The position numbers were made by a program, and so were the translations under genes. The notes beneath the pieces are model-generated. The model worked only from the letters and a program-made list of their open reading frames with translations. It had not been told where the DNA came from and searched no databases. DNA of 64,000 bases, taken from contig JALSQX010000093.1 in NCBI GenBank assembly GCA_026985075.1, positions 1 to 64,000 of the forward strand, read 5' to 3'. The stretch is from Blastocatellia bacterium (GTDB lineage: Bacteria > Acidobacteriota > Blastocatellia > HR10 > J050). Shown one piece after another: positions 1-7,206 of this stretch (its first letter is position 1; each line of letters opens with the position of its first letter).

Positions 1-23
1 CGGATGGTGTATTATGAGGCACT

Positions 24-892
24 ATGGCCAACCCCTTAGTCTCAGACGAACTGTGGGAAGTGATCGCGCCCTTGCTGCCTCCTGAGCCCCCAAAGCTCCC
101 GGGGGGTCGGCCGCGCATCCCCAACCGCCGAGTGCTCACCGGCATTCTCTTCGTGCTCAAGTAGTCTCGTCATCGCGCTCGCCCTGCCGTCAACCGTGTG
201 CTCACCGGCATTCTCTTCGTGCTCAAGACCGGGAGCCTCTGGGAGACGCTCCCCCAGGAGATGGGCGGCGGCTCCGGGATGACCGGCTGGCGCAGGCTGC
301 GGGAGTGGCAGCAGGCCGGCGTCTGGCCGAAGCTCCTCCAAGTCCTGCTTGACCGTTTAGGAGAGGCGGATGGCATCGATTGGAGTCGCGCCTTGCTGGA
401 TTCTCAAACGGTGCCCGCCCCGGGGGGGGTGAAGCGACCGGGCCGGATCCGACCAATCGCGGCAAAGCGGGGACGAAGCGCCATCTGCTGGTCGACCGGG
501 AGGGGGCCCCGCTGGCCGCGACTCTCTCGGGGACCGACATCCACGACTCTCAGATGCTGGAAGCCACCTTGGATGCGGTAGAGCCGATCAAGCGGCCGCG
601 GGGTCGGCCCCGCCAGCGGCCCAACAAGCTCCATGCCAACAAGGCCTATGACCCGGCTCGTTGTCGGCAAGCCTGCCGGAGGAGAGGGGTCACCCTCCGC
701 ATTGCCCAAAGAGGCATCGAGTCCTCAGAGCGGTTGGGGAGGCATCGCCCGGTGGTGGAGCGGACGCTGGCCAGGCTCAACCGGTTTCGGCGGTTGCGGG
801 TGCGCTACGAGCGCTTGGCGGAGATCCATGAGGCCTTCCTCCAGCTGGGATGCGCACTCATCGTATGGAACTATGTCCAACGGTTTTGTTAG
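24..892 (+). pseudogene. IS5-type DDE transposase, disrupted
   Basis: Two reading frames together give a complete IS5/IS427-like transposase. The N-terminal part starts at ATG 24 and the C-terminal part ends at 892. DDE residues are visible: D in LLDSQTV, D in SGTDIHDS and E in VERTLARLNRF. The frame changes at an eight-G run (422-429), a place where this group often uses programmed -1 frameshifting, so that shift alone need not be damage. However, a 66-bp tandem duplication (162-227) places an in-frame TAG at 162, so full-length protein cannot be made without readthrough. The left end of the element lies outside the window and no terminal repeats were identified. Confidence 0.85.
132..227. 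repeat. 30-bp direct repeat inside the transposase
   Basis: The 30 bases at 132-161 recur exactly at 198-227, 66 bp apart. The spacing is a multiple of three, so the frame is kept, but the inserted copy brings a TAG stop at 162-164. Confidence 0.9.
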
Positions 893-902
893 GGATTCTA
901 AG

Positions 903-1007
903 TGACGATATTTCGCGATCGCTCACGATATTTCGTGAATGACGTTTCTTATTGAAGATCAACGACGTTCCGTGATTTTCATCTGATACATTCATGATAT
1001 TTCGTGA
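903..1007. promoter_or_regulatory. Upstream activator array (TCACGATATTTCGTGA family)
   Basis: Three copies of a 16-bp inverted repeat lie at 903-918 (TGACGATATTTCGCGA), 923-938 (TCACGATATTTCGTGA, perfect) and 992-1007 (TCATGATATTTCGTGA). A weaker copy is near 961-976. They sit about 100-200 bp upstream of the -24 element at 1107, the usual distance for enhancer sites of NtrC-type activators. A related array lies at 10635-10737 before the second sigma-54 promoter. Confidence 0.7.
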
Positions 1008-1104
1008 ATCATGCTTCTGAGATGGCTTGAGAGGTTATCATCGAATATCGTCTATCTATAAGCATAAAGAGCGGTTAATGATTTTCCTCGTTTTGGTAGT
1101 CTCT

Positions 1105-1122
1105 TCGGCACAGAATTTGCAT
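1105..1122 (+). promoter_or_regulatory. Sigma-54 promoter of the RiPP operon
   Basis: GGCACAGAATTTGCA has GG at 1107-1108 and GC at 1119-1120, with exactly ten bases between, matching the -24/-12 consensus (TGGCAC-N5-TTGC). Predicted transcription start is near 1132, about 30 bases before the ATG at 1164. No competing sigma-70 promoter was evident. Confidence 0.75.
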
Positions 1123-1163
1123 ATTTTGCAGTGGGTTGAGTCAGGTAATAGGGGGAGAAAGGG

Positions 1164-2546
1164 ATGTCTAAGTATAAGCTATCCAACTATAATCATTACA
1201 TTTTCTACCGGAAAGGCAACATGTATCTTATCTACAACGCTATCAGTAATGGGCTGGCGAAATTAGAACCTGAGGTTTACAGGTTGATTAGAAGCGGTGA
1301 GCAAGGACTGGATAAGCTGGAGCGTGATGAGTCAAAGAGGCAGTTACTCGATTCTTTACGTTCGGGGCACATAATTGTAGAGAAAGAATTTGACGAGATC
1401 GAGTTCTTGCGAGCAAAAATGAATATGGGTCGGTTTGGATCAACAGTTCTATCATTAACTATTGTTCCTACGCTCGCTTGCAATCTTAAGTGTGTCTACT
1501 GCTATGAGGGGGTCAAAATAGGTAAGTACATGGACGAATCAATCGAAGACGCGATCACCAACTTTACTGAGAGTCAAATCAGGCGATTTGGCTATCGCGG
1601 ATTAACTGTTAGCTGGTATGGGGGTGAGCCGCTCATGCATTTGAAAGCCATATATTCCTTATCACGCAAACTAATCAATCTCTGTAGACGCAAGCGTGTT
1701 AACTATCAAGCCATGGTTGTCACTAACGGCACAATTTTAAACAAGACGATTGCTAGGAGACTGAAGGCGTGCAAAGTTACCCATATACAAGTTACTATAG
1801 ATGGCCCTAAAGAGACGCACGACGTGAGAAGGCCATTCATATCGAATAATAAGAGCTCGTTTGACACCATCGTCAGGAATGTGGAGCGCGTACTTGGTAT
1901 CCTGCCAGTTCATATTCGCATTAACGTTGATAGGACAAACTATGAGCAAAGTCTAGAGCTGGTGGAGGAGATGAAAAATCGAGGATGGCTTGACGAGTCG
2001 AAAAACTGCCTCTTCTATATCGGTTACACCAGAGAATGGACCTCCGTTTGTAGTAATATTGCTTCGCAGTGTTTTACCATGGAAGAGTTTTCGAAGGCTG
2101 AACTTGAGTTTCAAAAGGAGCTGATATCGCGCGGGTTTCGACTGAGTAACTTATATCCCTCACAATATTCCTATTGTGTTGCCACTTCTCCAGCAGGATT
2201 CGTTATTGATCCTCATGGCGAACTTTATAAGTGTTGGGCAGATGTTGGCAATAGAGAAGCGTATCTTGGAAATGTTAAGGAACCTCTGGAGATGAATGCA
2301 AAATTGTTGGAGTGGTTGAGCTATGAACCGCTCCTCCAATTCCCTGAATGCAGGGTGTGCAAGTTCTTCCCCATCTGTGCCGGTGGGTGCCCGTATGTGG
2401 CACTTAAACAACGAGGCAAGTTTGGGAGGAACTATAACTGTACTCCCTGGAAGATCTTGATGAGGAAGAAGATGGAGGTATTTCTCGAACAACTGGCTGA
2501 GGCCCAATCAACTCAATCTGGAGGTCAAAATGAAATGGCTAGTTGA
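1164..2546 (+). CDS. Radical SAM/SPASM peptide maturase
   Basis: This 460-aa protein probably installs crosslinks on the precursors encoded just downstream. It has an N-terminal region of about 90 residues and then the radical SAM cluster motif CNLKCVYC (C106, C110, C113). A C-terminal SPASM-type Cys-rich region follows (C-V-A-T near 333, CWAD, CRVC, CAGGC, and a final C before TPWK), expected to bind auxiliary iron-sulfur clusters. SPASM enzymes with this layout form Cys thioethers in sactipeptides and ranthipeptides; the exact chemistry here is inference. A strong GGGGGAG ribosome site precedes ATG 1164. The gene overlaps the first precursor by 17 bp, implying coupled translation. Codon use is AT-richer than the housekeeping genes, suggesting transfer. 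Confidence 0.92.
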   Translation: MSKYKLSNYNHYIFYRKGNMYLIYNAISNGLAKLEPEVYRLIRSGEQGLDKLERDESKRQLLDSLRSGHIIVEKEFDEIEFLRAKMNMGRFGSTVLSLTIVPTLACNLKCVYCYEGVKIGKYMDESIEDAITNFTESQIRRFGYRGLTVSWYGGEPLMHLKAIYSLSRKLINLCRRKRVNYQAMVVTNGTILNKTIARRLKACKVTHIQVTIDGPKETHDVRRPFISNNKSSFDTIVRNVERVLGILPVHIRINVDRTNYEQSLELVEEMKNRGWLDESKNCLFYIGYTREWTSVCSNIASQCFTMEEFSKAELEFQKELISRGFRLSNLYPSQYSYCVATSPAGFVIDPHGELYKCWADVGNREAYLGNVKEPLEMNAKLLEWLSYEPLLQFPECRVCKFFPICAGGCPYVALKQRGKFGRNYNCTPWKILMRKKMEVFLEQLAEAQSTQSGGQNEMAS

Positions 2547-2685
2547 ACCCCTAATGGGAGTAAAACTCCTCAGCGAGCCGATCGCCAAGACATGCTCGGG
2601 AGATGCAACTCTAAATCACTGCAGCTGTATTTTTGGTTTGAAGAAATGCGATTGCAATAGAGGGCTAGTTGTTTCGACTGATTAG
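2530..2685 (+). CDS. RiPP precursor peptide 1
   Basis: This 51-aa peptide begins MKWLVEPLMGVK and continues with Cys at 22, 31, 33, 40 and 42 and a Gly-Leu-Val-Val near the end. It is the first of six paralogues sharing a leader of the form M-x-W-(L/I)-(V/I)-E-P-L-x-G-(F/V)-K. Its start lies inside the end of the maturase gene and has a GGAGG site at about 2520. It is the most divergent copy in its middle: the first GGLVV block is replaced by FGLKK. Short length, Cys pattern and position mark it as a maturase substrate. Confidence 0.85.
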   Translation: MKWLVEPLMGVKLLSEPIAKTCSGDATLNHCSCIFGLKKCDCNRGLVVSTD

Positions 2686-2722
2686 TTCTCTCTATCGAGT
2701 GAAATCCTAAGAGGAGGTTGAC

Positions 2723-2887
2723 ATGAATTGGATTGTTGAACCACTTTCGGGGTTTAAGGCATTTGAGCCCATCGCGGGAGACACTTGTGATGGTGGTGGA
2801 ACACTGCATCATTGTCAGAAGAAAGGCGGGCTCATCGTCTGTACGTGTACCGGTGGATTAGTGATTGAAACTAACAGTTCCCACTGA
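2723..2887 (+). CDS. RiPP precursor peptide 2
   Basis: This 54-aa paralogue begins MNWIVEPLSGFK. Then comes a spacer with EPIAGD, the segment C-D-G-G-G-T-L, and the C-terminal part HC.....GGLIVCTCTGGLVI. Cys are at 22, 31, 40 and 42, so the first CxC pair has lost one Cys (C-Q-K instead of C-x-C). It has its own GAGGAGG ribosome site 37 bp after precursor 1. Leader and core regions match the other copies closely. No known precursor family was recognised. Confidence 0.87.
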   Translation: MNWIVEPLSGFKAFEPIAGDTCDGGGTLHHCQKKGGLIVCTCTGGLVIETNSSH

Positions 2888-2932
2888 CTGATCGAACTGA
2901 AGCCCTGAGACCTAAGGAAGGGGGGAGAAACC

Positions 2933-3097
2933 ATGGACTGGATTATTGAACCTATTACTGGATTTATCGGTTTGTTCGAGCCGATAGTCGCCGACCAATG
3001 TAGCGGGGGAGCAGAACTACGAAACCGCACATGCACCGGTGGTCTTCTGGTTTGCGACTGCAGTGGTGGATTAATTCAAAAGCCAAAATCTTTGTAG
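2933..3097 (+). CDS. RiPP precursor peptide 3
   Basis: This 54-aa paralogue begins MDWIIEPITGF. It has a one-residue longer spacer and Cys at 23, 34, 41 and 43. The first Cys of the upstream CxC pair is replaced by Arg (N-R-T-C), while the second GGL block and its C-D-C are kept. A GGGGGGAG ribosome site precedes it. It ends in a basic tail (QKPKSL), unlike its neighbours. Its place between copies 2 and 4 suggests tandem duplication followed by divergence of the core. Confidence 0.86.
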   Translation: MDWIIEPITGFIGLFEPIVADQCSGGAELRNRTCTGGLLVCDCSGGLIQKPKSL

Positions 3098-3400
3098 TGG
3101 CTGGAATCGACTCATGGAGACGCGGGGCAAACTCGTTTTAAGTTCTGCCTTTAACAAAACTGATGACTTGAAGTAGCGACAATTAGCACACCCAAACTGG
3201 TAACATGTTGAACTGTAAGATTTAGTTGTGATTGTCTTAAATGGAAATGAGTGGATTTGATGTCCGACTGAAGGAAGGTCAAGACAAAGTCGCTCTTGCC
3301 CTGGATTGACCGGGACCAGAGACTGAGAGCACAATCCAACCTGTGGTTATTGTACCCGGCCGCTCTGGGAGGAGAGCTGACAGAAAGGAGCAAAGAGACT
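3098..3400. other. Non-coding spacer before precursor 4
   Basis: No gene is supported here. The stretch includes the 48-bp segment 3283-3330 that recurs before precursor 5, and ends with an AAAGGAG ribosome site. I saw no clear terminator or second promoter. It may be a processing or regulatory leader copied together with the precursor gene. Confidence 0.5.
3283..3330 (+). repeat. Duplicated intergenic element, copy A
   Basis: A segment starting GACAAAGTCGCTCTTG lies 71-118 bp before precursor 4. It aligns without gaps to 3696-3743 before precursor 5, with roughly 35 of 48 bases identical. It has no open frame shared by both copies, so it looks like a non-coding part of the duplicated gene unit. 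Confidence 0.75.
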
Positions 3401-3559
3401 ATGGACTGGATCATCGAACCTTTTTCAGGATTTAAAATGTTAAATGTACAACAGCCTGAACCCGAGTGCTCGGGTGATGGAACCCTCAATGTTTGCAAGT
3501 GTAGTCAGGGACTTGTCGTTTGCAACTGCAAGGGCTGCCTGGTTATTAAGCCAGCGTAA
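3401..3559 (+). CDS. RiPP precursor peptide 4
   Basis: This 52-aa paralogue begins MDWIIEPFSGFK. It diverges in the spacer (MLNVQQPEPE instead of the usual EPI.AD) and then has C-S-G-D-G-T-L-N and VCKC..GLVVCNC.GCLVI. Cys are at 23, 32, 34, 41, 43 and an extra one at 46, the most in the family. The start used here is the internal ATG at 3401, because it aligns with all other copies and has an AAAGGAG site; the longer frame from 3296 runs through the intergenic repeat. Confidence 0.87.
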   Translation: MDWIIEPFSGFKMLNVQQPEPECSGDGTLNVCKCSQGLVVCNCKGCLVIKPA

Positions 3560-3695
3560 CTTCTGCTAAATAAGTTGTTCCAAAACCTATCGGCAGCCTT
3601 GAGTATGGCTCGAAAGAGACTACACAATCAGGCCTCCTAGTTAGGGAGAGACCCCGAGGCAAGGGGGTGAAATGAGCTCCAGAGACTATTATTGG

Positions 3696-3743
3696 GACAA
3701 AATCGCTCTTGTCCTGGGATGACCAGAATCGAAACCAGGGAGC
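3696..3743 (+). repeat. Duplicated intergenic element, copy B
   Basis: Partner of 3283-3330, found 76-123 bp before precursor 5 (starting GACAAAATCGCTCTTG). The near-equal distance to the downstream start in both copies supports duplication of the whole spacer plus gene. Confidence 0.75.
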
Positions 3744-3818
3744 GTGAATAATCTTATCGCGCTTTGTCTGTAGTATGTCTGGCCACGTTAAGGAAAGAGT
3801 TAGCAGAAGGAGGAAACA

Positions 3819-3980
3819 ATGGACTGGATTATCGAACCACTCTCAGGGTTTAAAGCTCTTGAGCCGATCAGCGCCGACTCTTGTACAGGTGAGGGCACAA
3901 AGCTCAACCATTGTAGCTGCACTGGGGGACTTGTTGTCTGCAAGTGCAAGGGAGGACTCGTTGTCCCTGGCCAGGAGTAA
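3819..3980 (+). CDS. RiPP precursor peptide 5
   Basis: This 53-aa peptide is closest to the family consensus. It has leader MDWIIEPLSGFK, spacer ALEPISAD, segment C-T-G-E-G-T-K-L-N, then HCSC-TGGLVV-CKC-KGGLVV-PGQE. Cys are at 22, 32, 34, 41 and 43. The C-terminal half is two tandem CxC-x-GGLVV repeats, the clearest core signature in the set. A GGAGG site lies just before ATG 3819. A longer frame that overlaps it in another phase is a shadow. Confidence 0.9.
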   Translation: MDWIIEPLSGFKALEPISADSCTGEGTKLNHCSCTGGLVVCKCKGGLVVPGQE

Positions 3981-4046
3981 GGCGCGAACTTTTGCATTTG
4001 ACATTTCCTGACCACTTGATGGTCGAGGCAAGGAGGGATAAGGATT

Positions 4047-4211
4047 ATGAAGTGGCTTGTGATCCCATTAGCGGATTTTTATACCATGGAGCTTGTGATC
4101 GCCGATAGATGCACTGGCGGTGGCACATTGAGGCATTGTGATTGCACAGGCGGTTTGGTGATTTGTGGTCCGACTCCGAATTCGTTCGTTATCAAAACAA
4201 CGGAGGATTAG
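4047..4211 (+). CDS. RiPP precursor peptide 6, divergent C-terminus
   Basis: This 54-aa paralogue begins MKWLVIPLADF, so it has lost the EP of the leader. It retains IADRCTGGGTLRHCDCTGGLVIC with Cys at 22, 31, 33 and 40. After this the second CxC-GGLVV repeat is replaced by an unrelated tail (GPTPNSFVIKTTED). A good AGGAGGG site precedes it. The tail change may reflect a new product or the first step of decay. Confidence 0.8.
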   Translation: MKWLVIPLADFYTMELVIADRCTGGGTLRHCDCTGGLVICGPTPNSFVIKTTED

Positions 4212-4224
4212 TTTTACAGATTGG

Positions 4225-4374
4225 ATGGATTGTATTATTGGCGAAATCTTATTCTCATTGGGAAGAGCAAGCCTCCTACTGCCTGTGGCGGGGCTCTTGG
4301 TGGAGGTGTTGCTTTGCAAATCACGTCATATTCGTCTCACTGCAGGCAATGGGGCATCTTGCGACTTCTCGTGA
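4225..4374 (+). pseudogene. Possible decayed seventh precursor
   Basis: Right after precursor 6 the frame from ATG 4225 reads MDCIIGE, resembling MDWIIEP, and the DNA ATGGATTGTATTATTG matches the leader start of the other copies. Downstream, a different frame reads TACGGALGGG, similar to the C-x-G-G-G-T-L segment. No single frame carries the full pattern, so if related it has suffered frameshifts. The resemblance is short and could be chance. Confidence 0.3.
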
Positions 4375-4388
4375 AATCACCCTGTATT

Positions 4389-4416
4389 CTGTGGTTATCT
4401 CGTCGGCTAACCACAG
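4389..4416 (+). other. Stem-loop between precursors and downstream genes
   Basis: CTGTGGTTA and TAACCACAG form a perfect 9-bp stem around a 10-base loop. There is no U-run, so it is not a classic terminator. Its position between the precursor genes and the transporter genes would suit an RNA stabiliser that keeps precursor transcripts more abundant; this is inference. Confidence 0.55.
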
Positions 4417-4465
4417 GATGCGTGATGAAGGGGTTATTTTAGAAAACTTGATATGGAGGTTGTAT

Positions 4466-5314
4466 ATGTTCGCGAATTGCTTTTGGCTTGGAATGGTTGG
4501 CTTCGTCCTTTGGGTAGTCCCCTTAGGTTTTTTCTTGGAGGGAAAATCAATGACTGAAATCCAGAGCCAAGTTGTGCAATTGAGAGTAACTCTCATCTCA
4601 TGCGACTGGCAACAAGAAACTTCAGAACTCTCAATGTCAGCGAGAATCATTCAGTTCAAGGAGTTCGGTATCAAGGACAGCGAACGATTAGTTGAACGTT
4701 TGAGAGCAGTATTCCCAATTCAGAACTTAGAGTCTTTCGGATATGGTGAGTTAACCCCGGGTAATCTGCCGAATGAGGTTTGGATGAAAGACGGCATTAT
4801 GACGCAAGTTTTTATTAGACCTGAAGAAGCACAATATTCTGACATGGTAGAAGTTCGCATCACCTTCGATGACATCCGAACGGGAGATTCTTATGTGGAG
4901 CAACTCCCTTTGACTGGGGGCGAGGGCGCCATTGTTTTATTTCAGAGGGGAAATTCGCAAAAGGTCCTGGCACTTCTTCTTTCTCTCATACCTGAAGCGT
5001 CGAAGGCTGAGCGATATCACCTGGAATACAAGACGGATAGATTCACCATCTTTTCACGAGACAGAAGTTGGGTTGAATCAAACGACCAGCAAGAACAGGT
5101 GATATTCCACCAGGCAAAGGTCGTCATACCGGTCCAAGGCGAGGGGGACTTTATCCTTGAGGCTGAGGAAATCATCTATTCAAAAGGAGCTTCCGAGTTG
5201 ATTGGGTGCAAGGCCGTCCTCTTTGATTCTTCGAATGATCGGGTAGTAGAAGGCGAGAAAATCAAACTGACGTTCGCAGATGGATCTATACGGTACGAGA
5301 TCGTGGGCGGATAA
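4466..5314 (+). CDS. Membrane-anchored protein of unknown function
   Basis: About 282 aa. The start at ATG 4466 is chosen because GGAGG lies seven bases upstream; the frame is open further back but that part overlaps the decayed precursor and has no ribosome site. Residues 5-24 (CFWLGMVGFVLWVVPLGFFL) form one membrane segment and the rest looks soluble with many beta-prone stretches. A second start at 4550 (MTEIQSQ) with its own GGAGGG would give a cytosolic 254-aa form. I do not recognise the family. Its place between precursors and the exporter suggests a peptide-binding, processing or export accessory role, but nothing in the sequence proves this. Confidence 0.75.
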   Translation: MFANCFWLGMVGFVLWVVPLGFFLEGKSMTEIQSQVVQLRVTLISCDWQQETSELSMSARIIQFKEFGIKDSERLVERLRAVFPIQNLESFGYGELTPGNLPNEVWMKDGIMTQVFIRPEEAQYSDMVEVRITFDDIRTGDSYVEQLPLTGGEGAIVLFQRGNSQKVLALLLSLIPEASKAERYHLEYKTDRFTIFSRDRSWVESNDQQEQVIFHQAKVVIPVQGEGDFILEAEEIIYSKGASELIGCKAVLFDSSNDRVVEGEKIKLTFADGSIRYEIVGG

Positions 5315-5370
5315 ATCCATAAATTGAGTCATCGCCACCTCGTTCCATGATTTGGCAGGAGACGAGTCGT

Positions 5371-7206
5371 ATGAAATCGTGGTCGATGAAGAATATGAGG
5401 CTGCTTTTGCGCCTCCTTCATTACTTTGTCCCCTTCAAGAAGCATATCACTCTAGGATTCCTTTTTCTTCTCTCAGGCCTGTTTCTCTCTTTGATTCAGC
5501 CAGTCATTTCAATGGCAATCATAGATGAGGCTTTGCTGAAAAAGAATGTAAAGCTGCTTAACGTCCTTGGAGTGGCCTTTCTGGTGGTAGCCATTCTGTC
5601 ATATCTGTTTGGCATGGCCCGGCAGTATTTGTTTGCTGTTATCCAGCAAAAAGCAATGCTCTTGATGAGGAGGGATCTTACTGGACATATCTTGAAGCTT
5701 CCCTTAAGGTTCCACAACTGTCAGAATCCAGGATACCTCCTGTCCAGAGTCGATGCAGACATAGGCAATCTCGCCGGTGTTATGACGGATAGGTATGTTC
5801 AGACGTTCGTTGATCTGCTCACACTCATTGGAGCCGCCTTGATTCTGATCCTACTGAACTGGAAATTGGCCCTCCTATCGCTCGCCGTTCTGCCTTTTTT
5901 TACATGCTCGGTCATCTACTTCGGCGAAAAGATGAGGACCCTTTCCTGGGAGAATCAAGAGCGGCACGCCCTTGTTGCTGCCAGATTGCAGGATCTTTTT
6001 CACTCGATCTTTATAATAAAAGTTTTTGCCCGAGAAGCTGGTGAACTCCGGCTGCTGATGAAAAGTTTGATAAAGTTTGTACGCAGTAATCTGCAAATCA
6101 CAAGACTTAGCTTGCTCTCTAATTTGGTCATGGGGTGTATCGCCACGCTGGCTCCGTTGTCGGTGATCTGGTATGGGGGCTATCTAGTGGTTCATAATCA
6201 GCTCTCCATTGGGAAGCTTTTCGCGTTTAATATGTATCTGGCTTACCTTTTTAACCCGTTGAGAAATATCTATGGTATTGTGCAGTCTATTCAAGCGTCT
6301 CTCGCGTCGCTAGATAGGATCTTCGAGCTTTTTGATCTTCCGGGTGAGGAACCCTCTCCGTCTCCATTGCGCAGGATAGTGAACCGAGAGGAGCTCTCAG
6401 GGTTAATCGAATTCGAAGATGTTACCTTTGCCTACCGGCCTGATCAGGAGGTATTAAAGGGAATCTCGTTTAGAGTAGATCCGCATACCACTGTAGCTCT
6501 TGTGGGCCCAAGTGGCGCTGGCAAGACGACGATCTTTAATCTCATTTTGAGACTTTATAATGCTTATCAGGGACGTATTTTGATCGATGGAATAGATACT
6601 CGAGACATCGACCTGAAGGCGCTGCGAACGCTCATCAGAATGGTTCCTCAAGAGCCCTTCTTGTTCAATAGGAGCCTTAAGGATAATGTGCGCTTTGGGT
6701 CACCAAGAGCATCAGATGAAGAGATTATCCGAAGTTGCACCCAGGCACATGTCGATCAGCTTATCAAACATCTACCCGATGGATATGAATCACAGATCGG
6801 CCGGCAAGGAGCGTTGCTTTCCGGAGGCGAGAAACAAAGAATTTCCATAGCCAGGGCCTTAGTGTCTAATCCGAAAATCCTGCTGTTGGATGAGGCGACC
6901 TCCTTCTTGGATTCGAATACGGAAAAGCTCGTACAGGAGGCGATTCGAGATTCGATGAAAGGTCGGACTTGTTTGGTGATTGCTCACAGACTCTCGACCG
7001 TGCTGAACGCGGATAAGATCATCGTTCTGAATCAAGGAAAAATAGTAGACCAGGGCACGCATGCTGAATTATACTCTCGCTGTTCGCTGTATGCAGAATT
7101 GTGCGATCAACAGTTTCACTCACGGCCTGTAGCGCCCAGCATGAGCCTGGAGATGGCATATGGAGAGCAGGGCACAATCAATTCCCGCAATCAGTCTCAT
7201 CGCTGA
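5371..7206 (+). CDS. ABC exporter (fused membrane and ATPase domains)
   Basis: About 611 aa. The N-terminal half has six predicted membrane segments of the ABC exporter type. The C-terminal ATPase has Walker A GPSGAGKT (about 379-386), signature LSGGEKQR (about 483), Walker B ILLLDEAT and H-loop IAHRLST. There is no N-terminal C39 peptidase domain, so leader removal must be done by another protein. It most likely exports the modified peptides as a homodimer in the inner membrane. Start 5371 follows GGAGACG; an alternative ATG at 5347 adds eight residues. It overlaps the next gene by 47 bp. Confidence 0.9.
   Translation: MKSWSMKNMRLLLRLLHYFVPFKKHITLGFLFLLSGLFLSLIQPVISMAIIDEALLKKNVKLLNVLGVAFLVVAILSYLFGMARQYLFAVIQQKAMLLMRRDLTGHILKLPLRFHNCQNPGYLLSRVDADIGNLAGVMTDRYVQTFVDLLTLIGAALILILLNWKLALLSLAVLPFFTCSVIYFGEKMRTLSWENQERHALVAARLQDLFHSIFIIKVFAREAGELRLLMKSLIKFVRSNLQITRLSLLSNLVMGCIATLAPLSVIWYGGYLVVHNQLSIGKLFAFNMYLAYLFNPLRNIYGIVQSIQASLASLDRIFELFDLPGEEPSPSPLRRIVNREELSGLIEFEDVTFAYRPDQEVLKGISFRVDPHTTVALVGPSGAGKTTIFNLILRLYNAYQGRILIDGIDTRDIDLKALRTLIRMVPQEPFLFNRSLKDNVRFGSPRASDEEIIRSCTQAHVDQLIKHLPDGYESQIGRQGALLSGGEKQRISIARALVSNPKILLLDEATSFLDSNTEKLVQEAIRDSMKGRTCLVIAHRLSTVLNADKIIVLNQGKIVDQGTHAELYSRCSLYAELCDQQFHSRPVAPSMSLEMAYGEQGTINSRNQSHR

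Noticed and set aside
3775-4011. 78-codon frame overlapping precursor 5
   Set aside because: It is in a different phase from the conserved precursor and lacks the family leader; the precursor has a better ribosome site.
4142-4465. Upstream extension of the unknown membrane protein frame
   Set aside because: It has no ribosome site, overlaps precursor 6 and lacks protein-like character; ATG 4466 with GGAGG is a better start.
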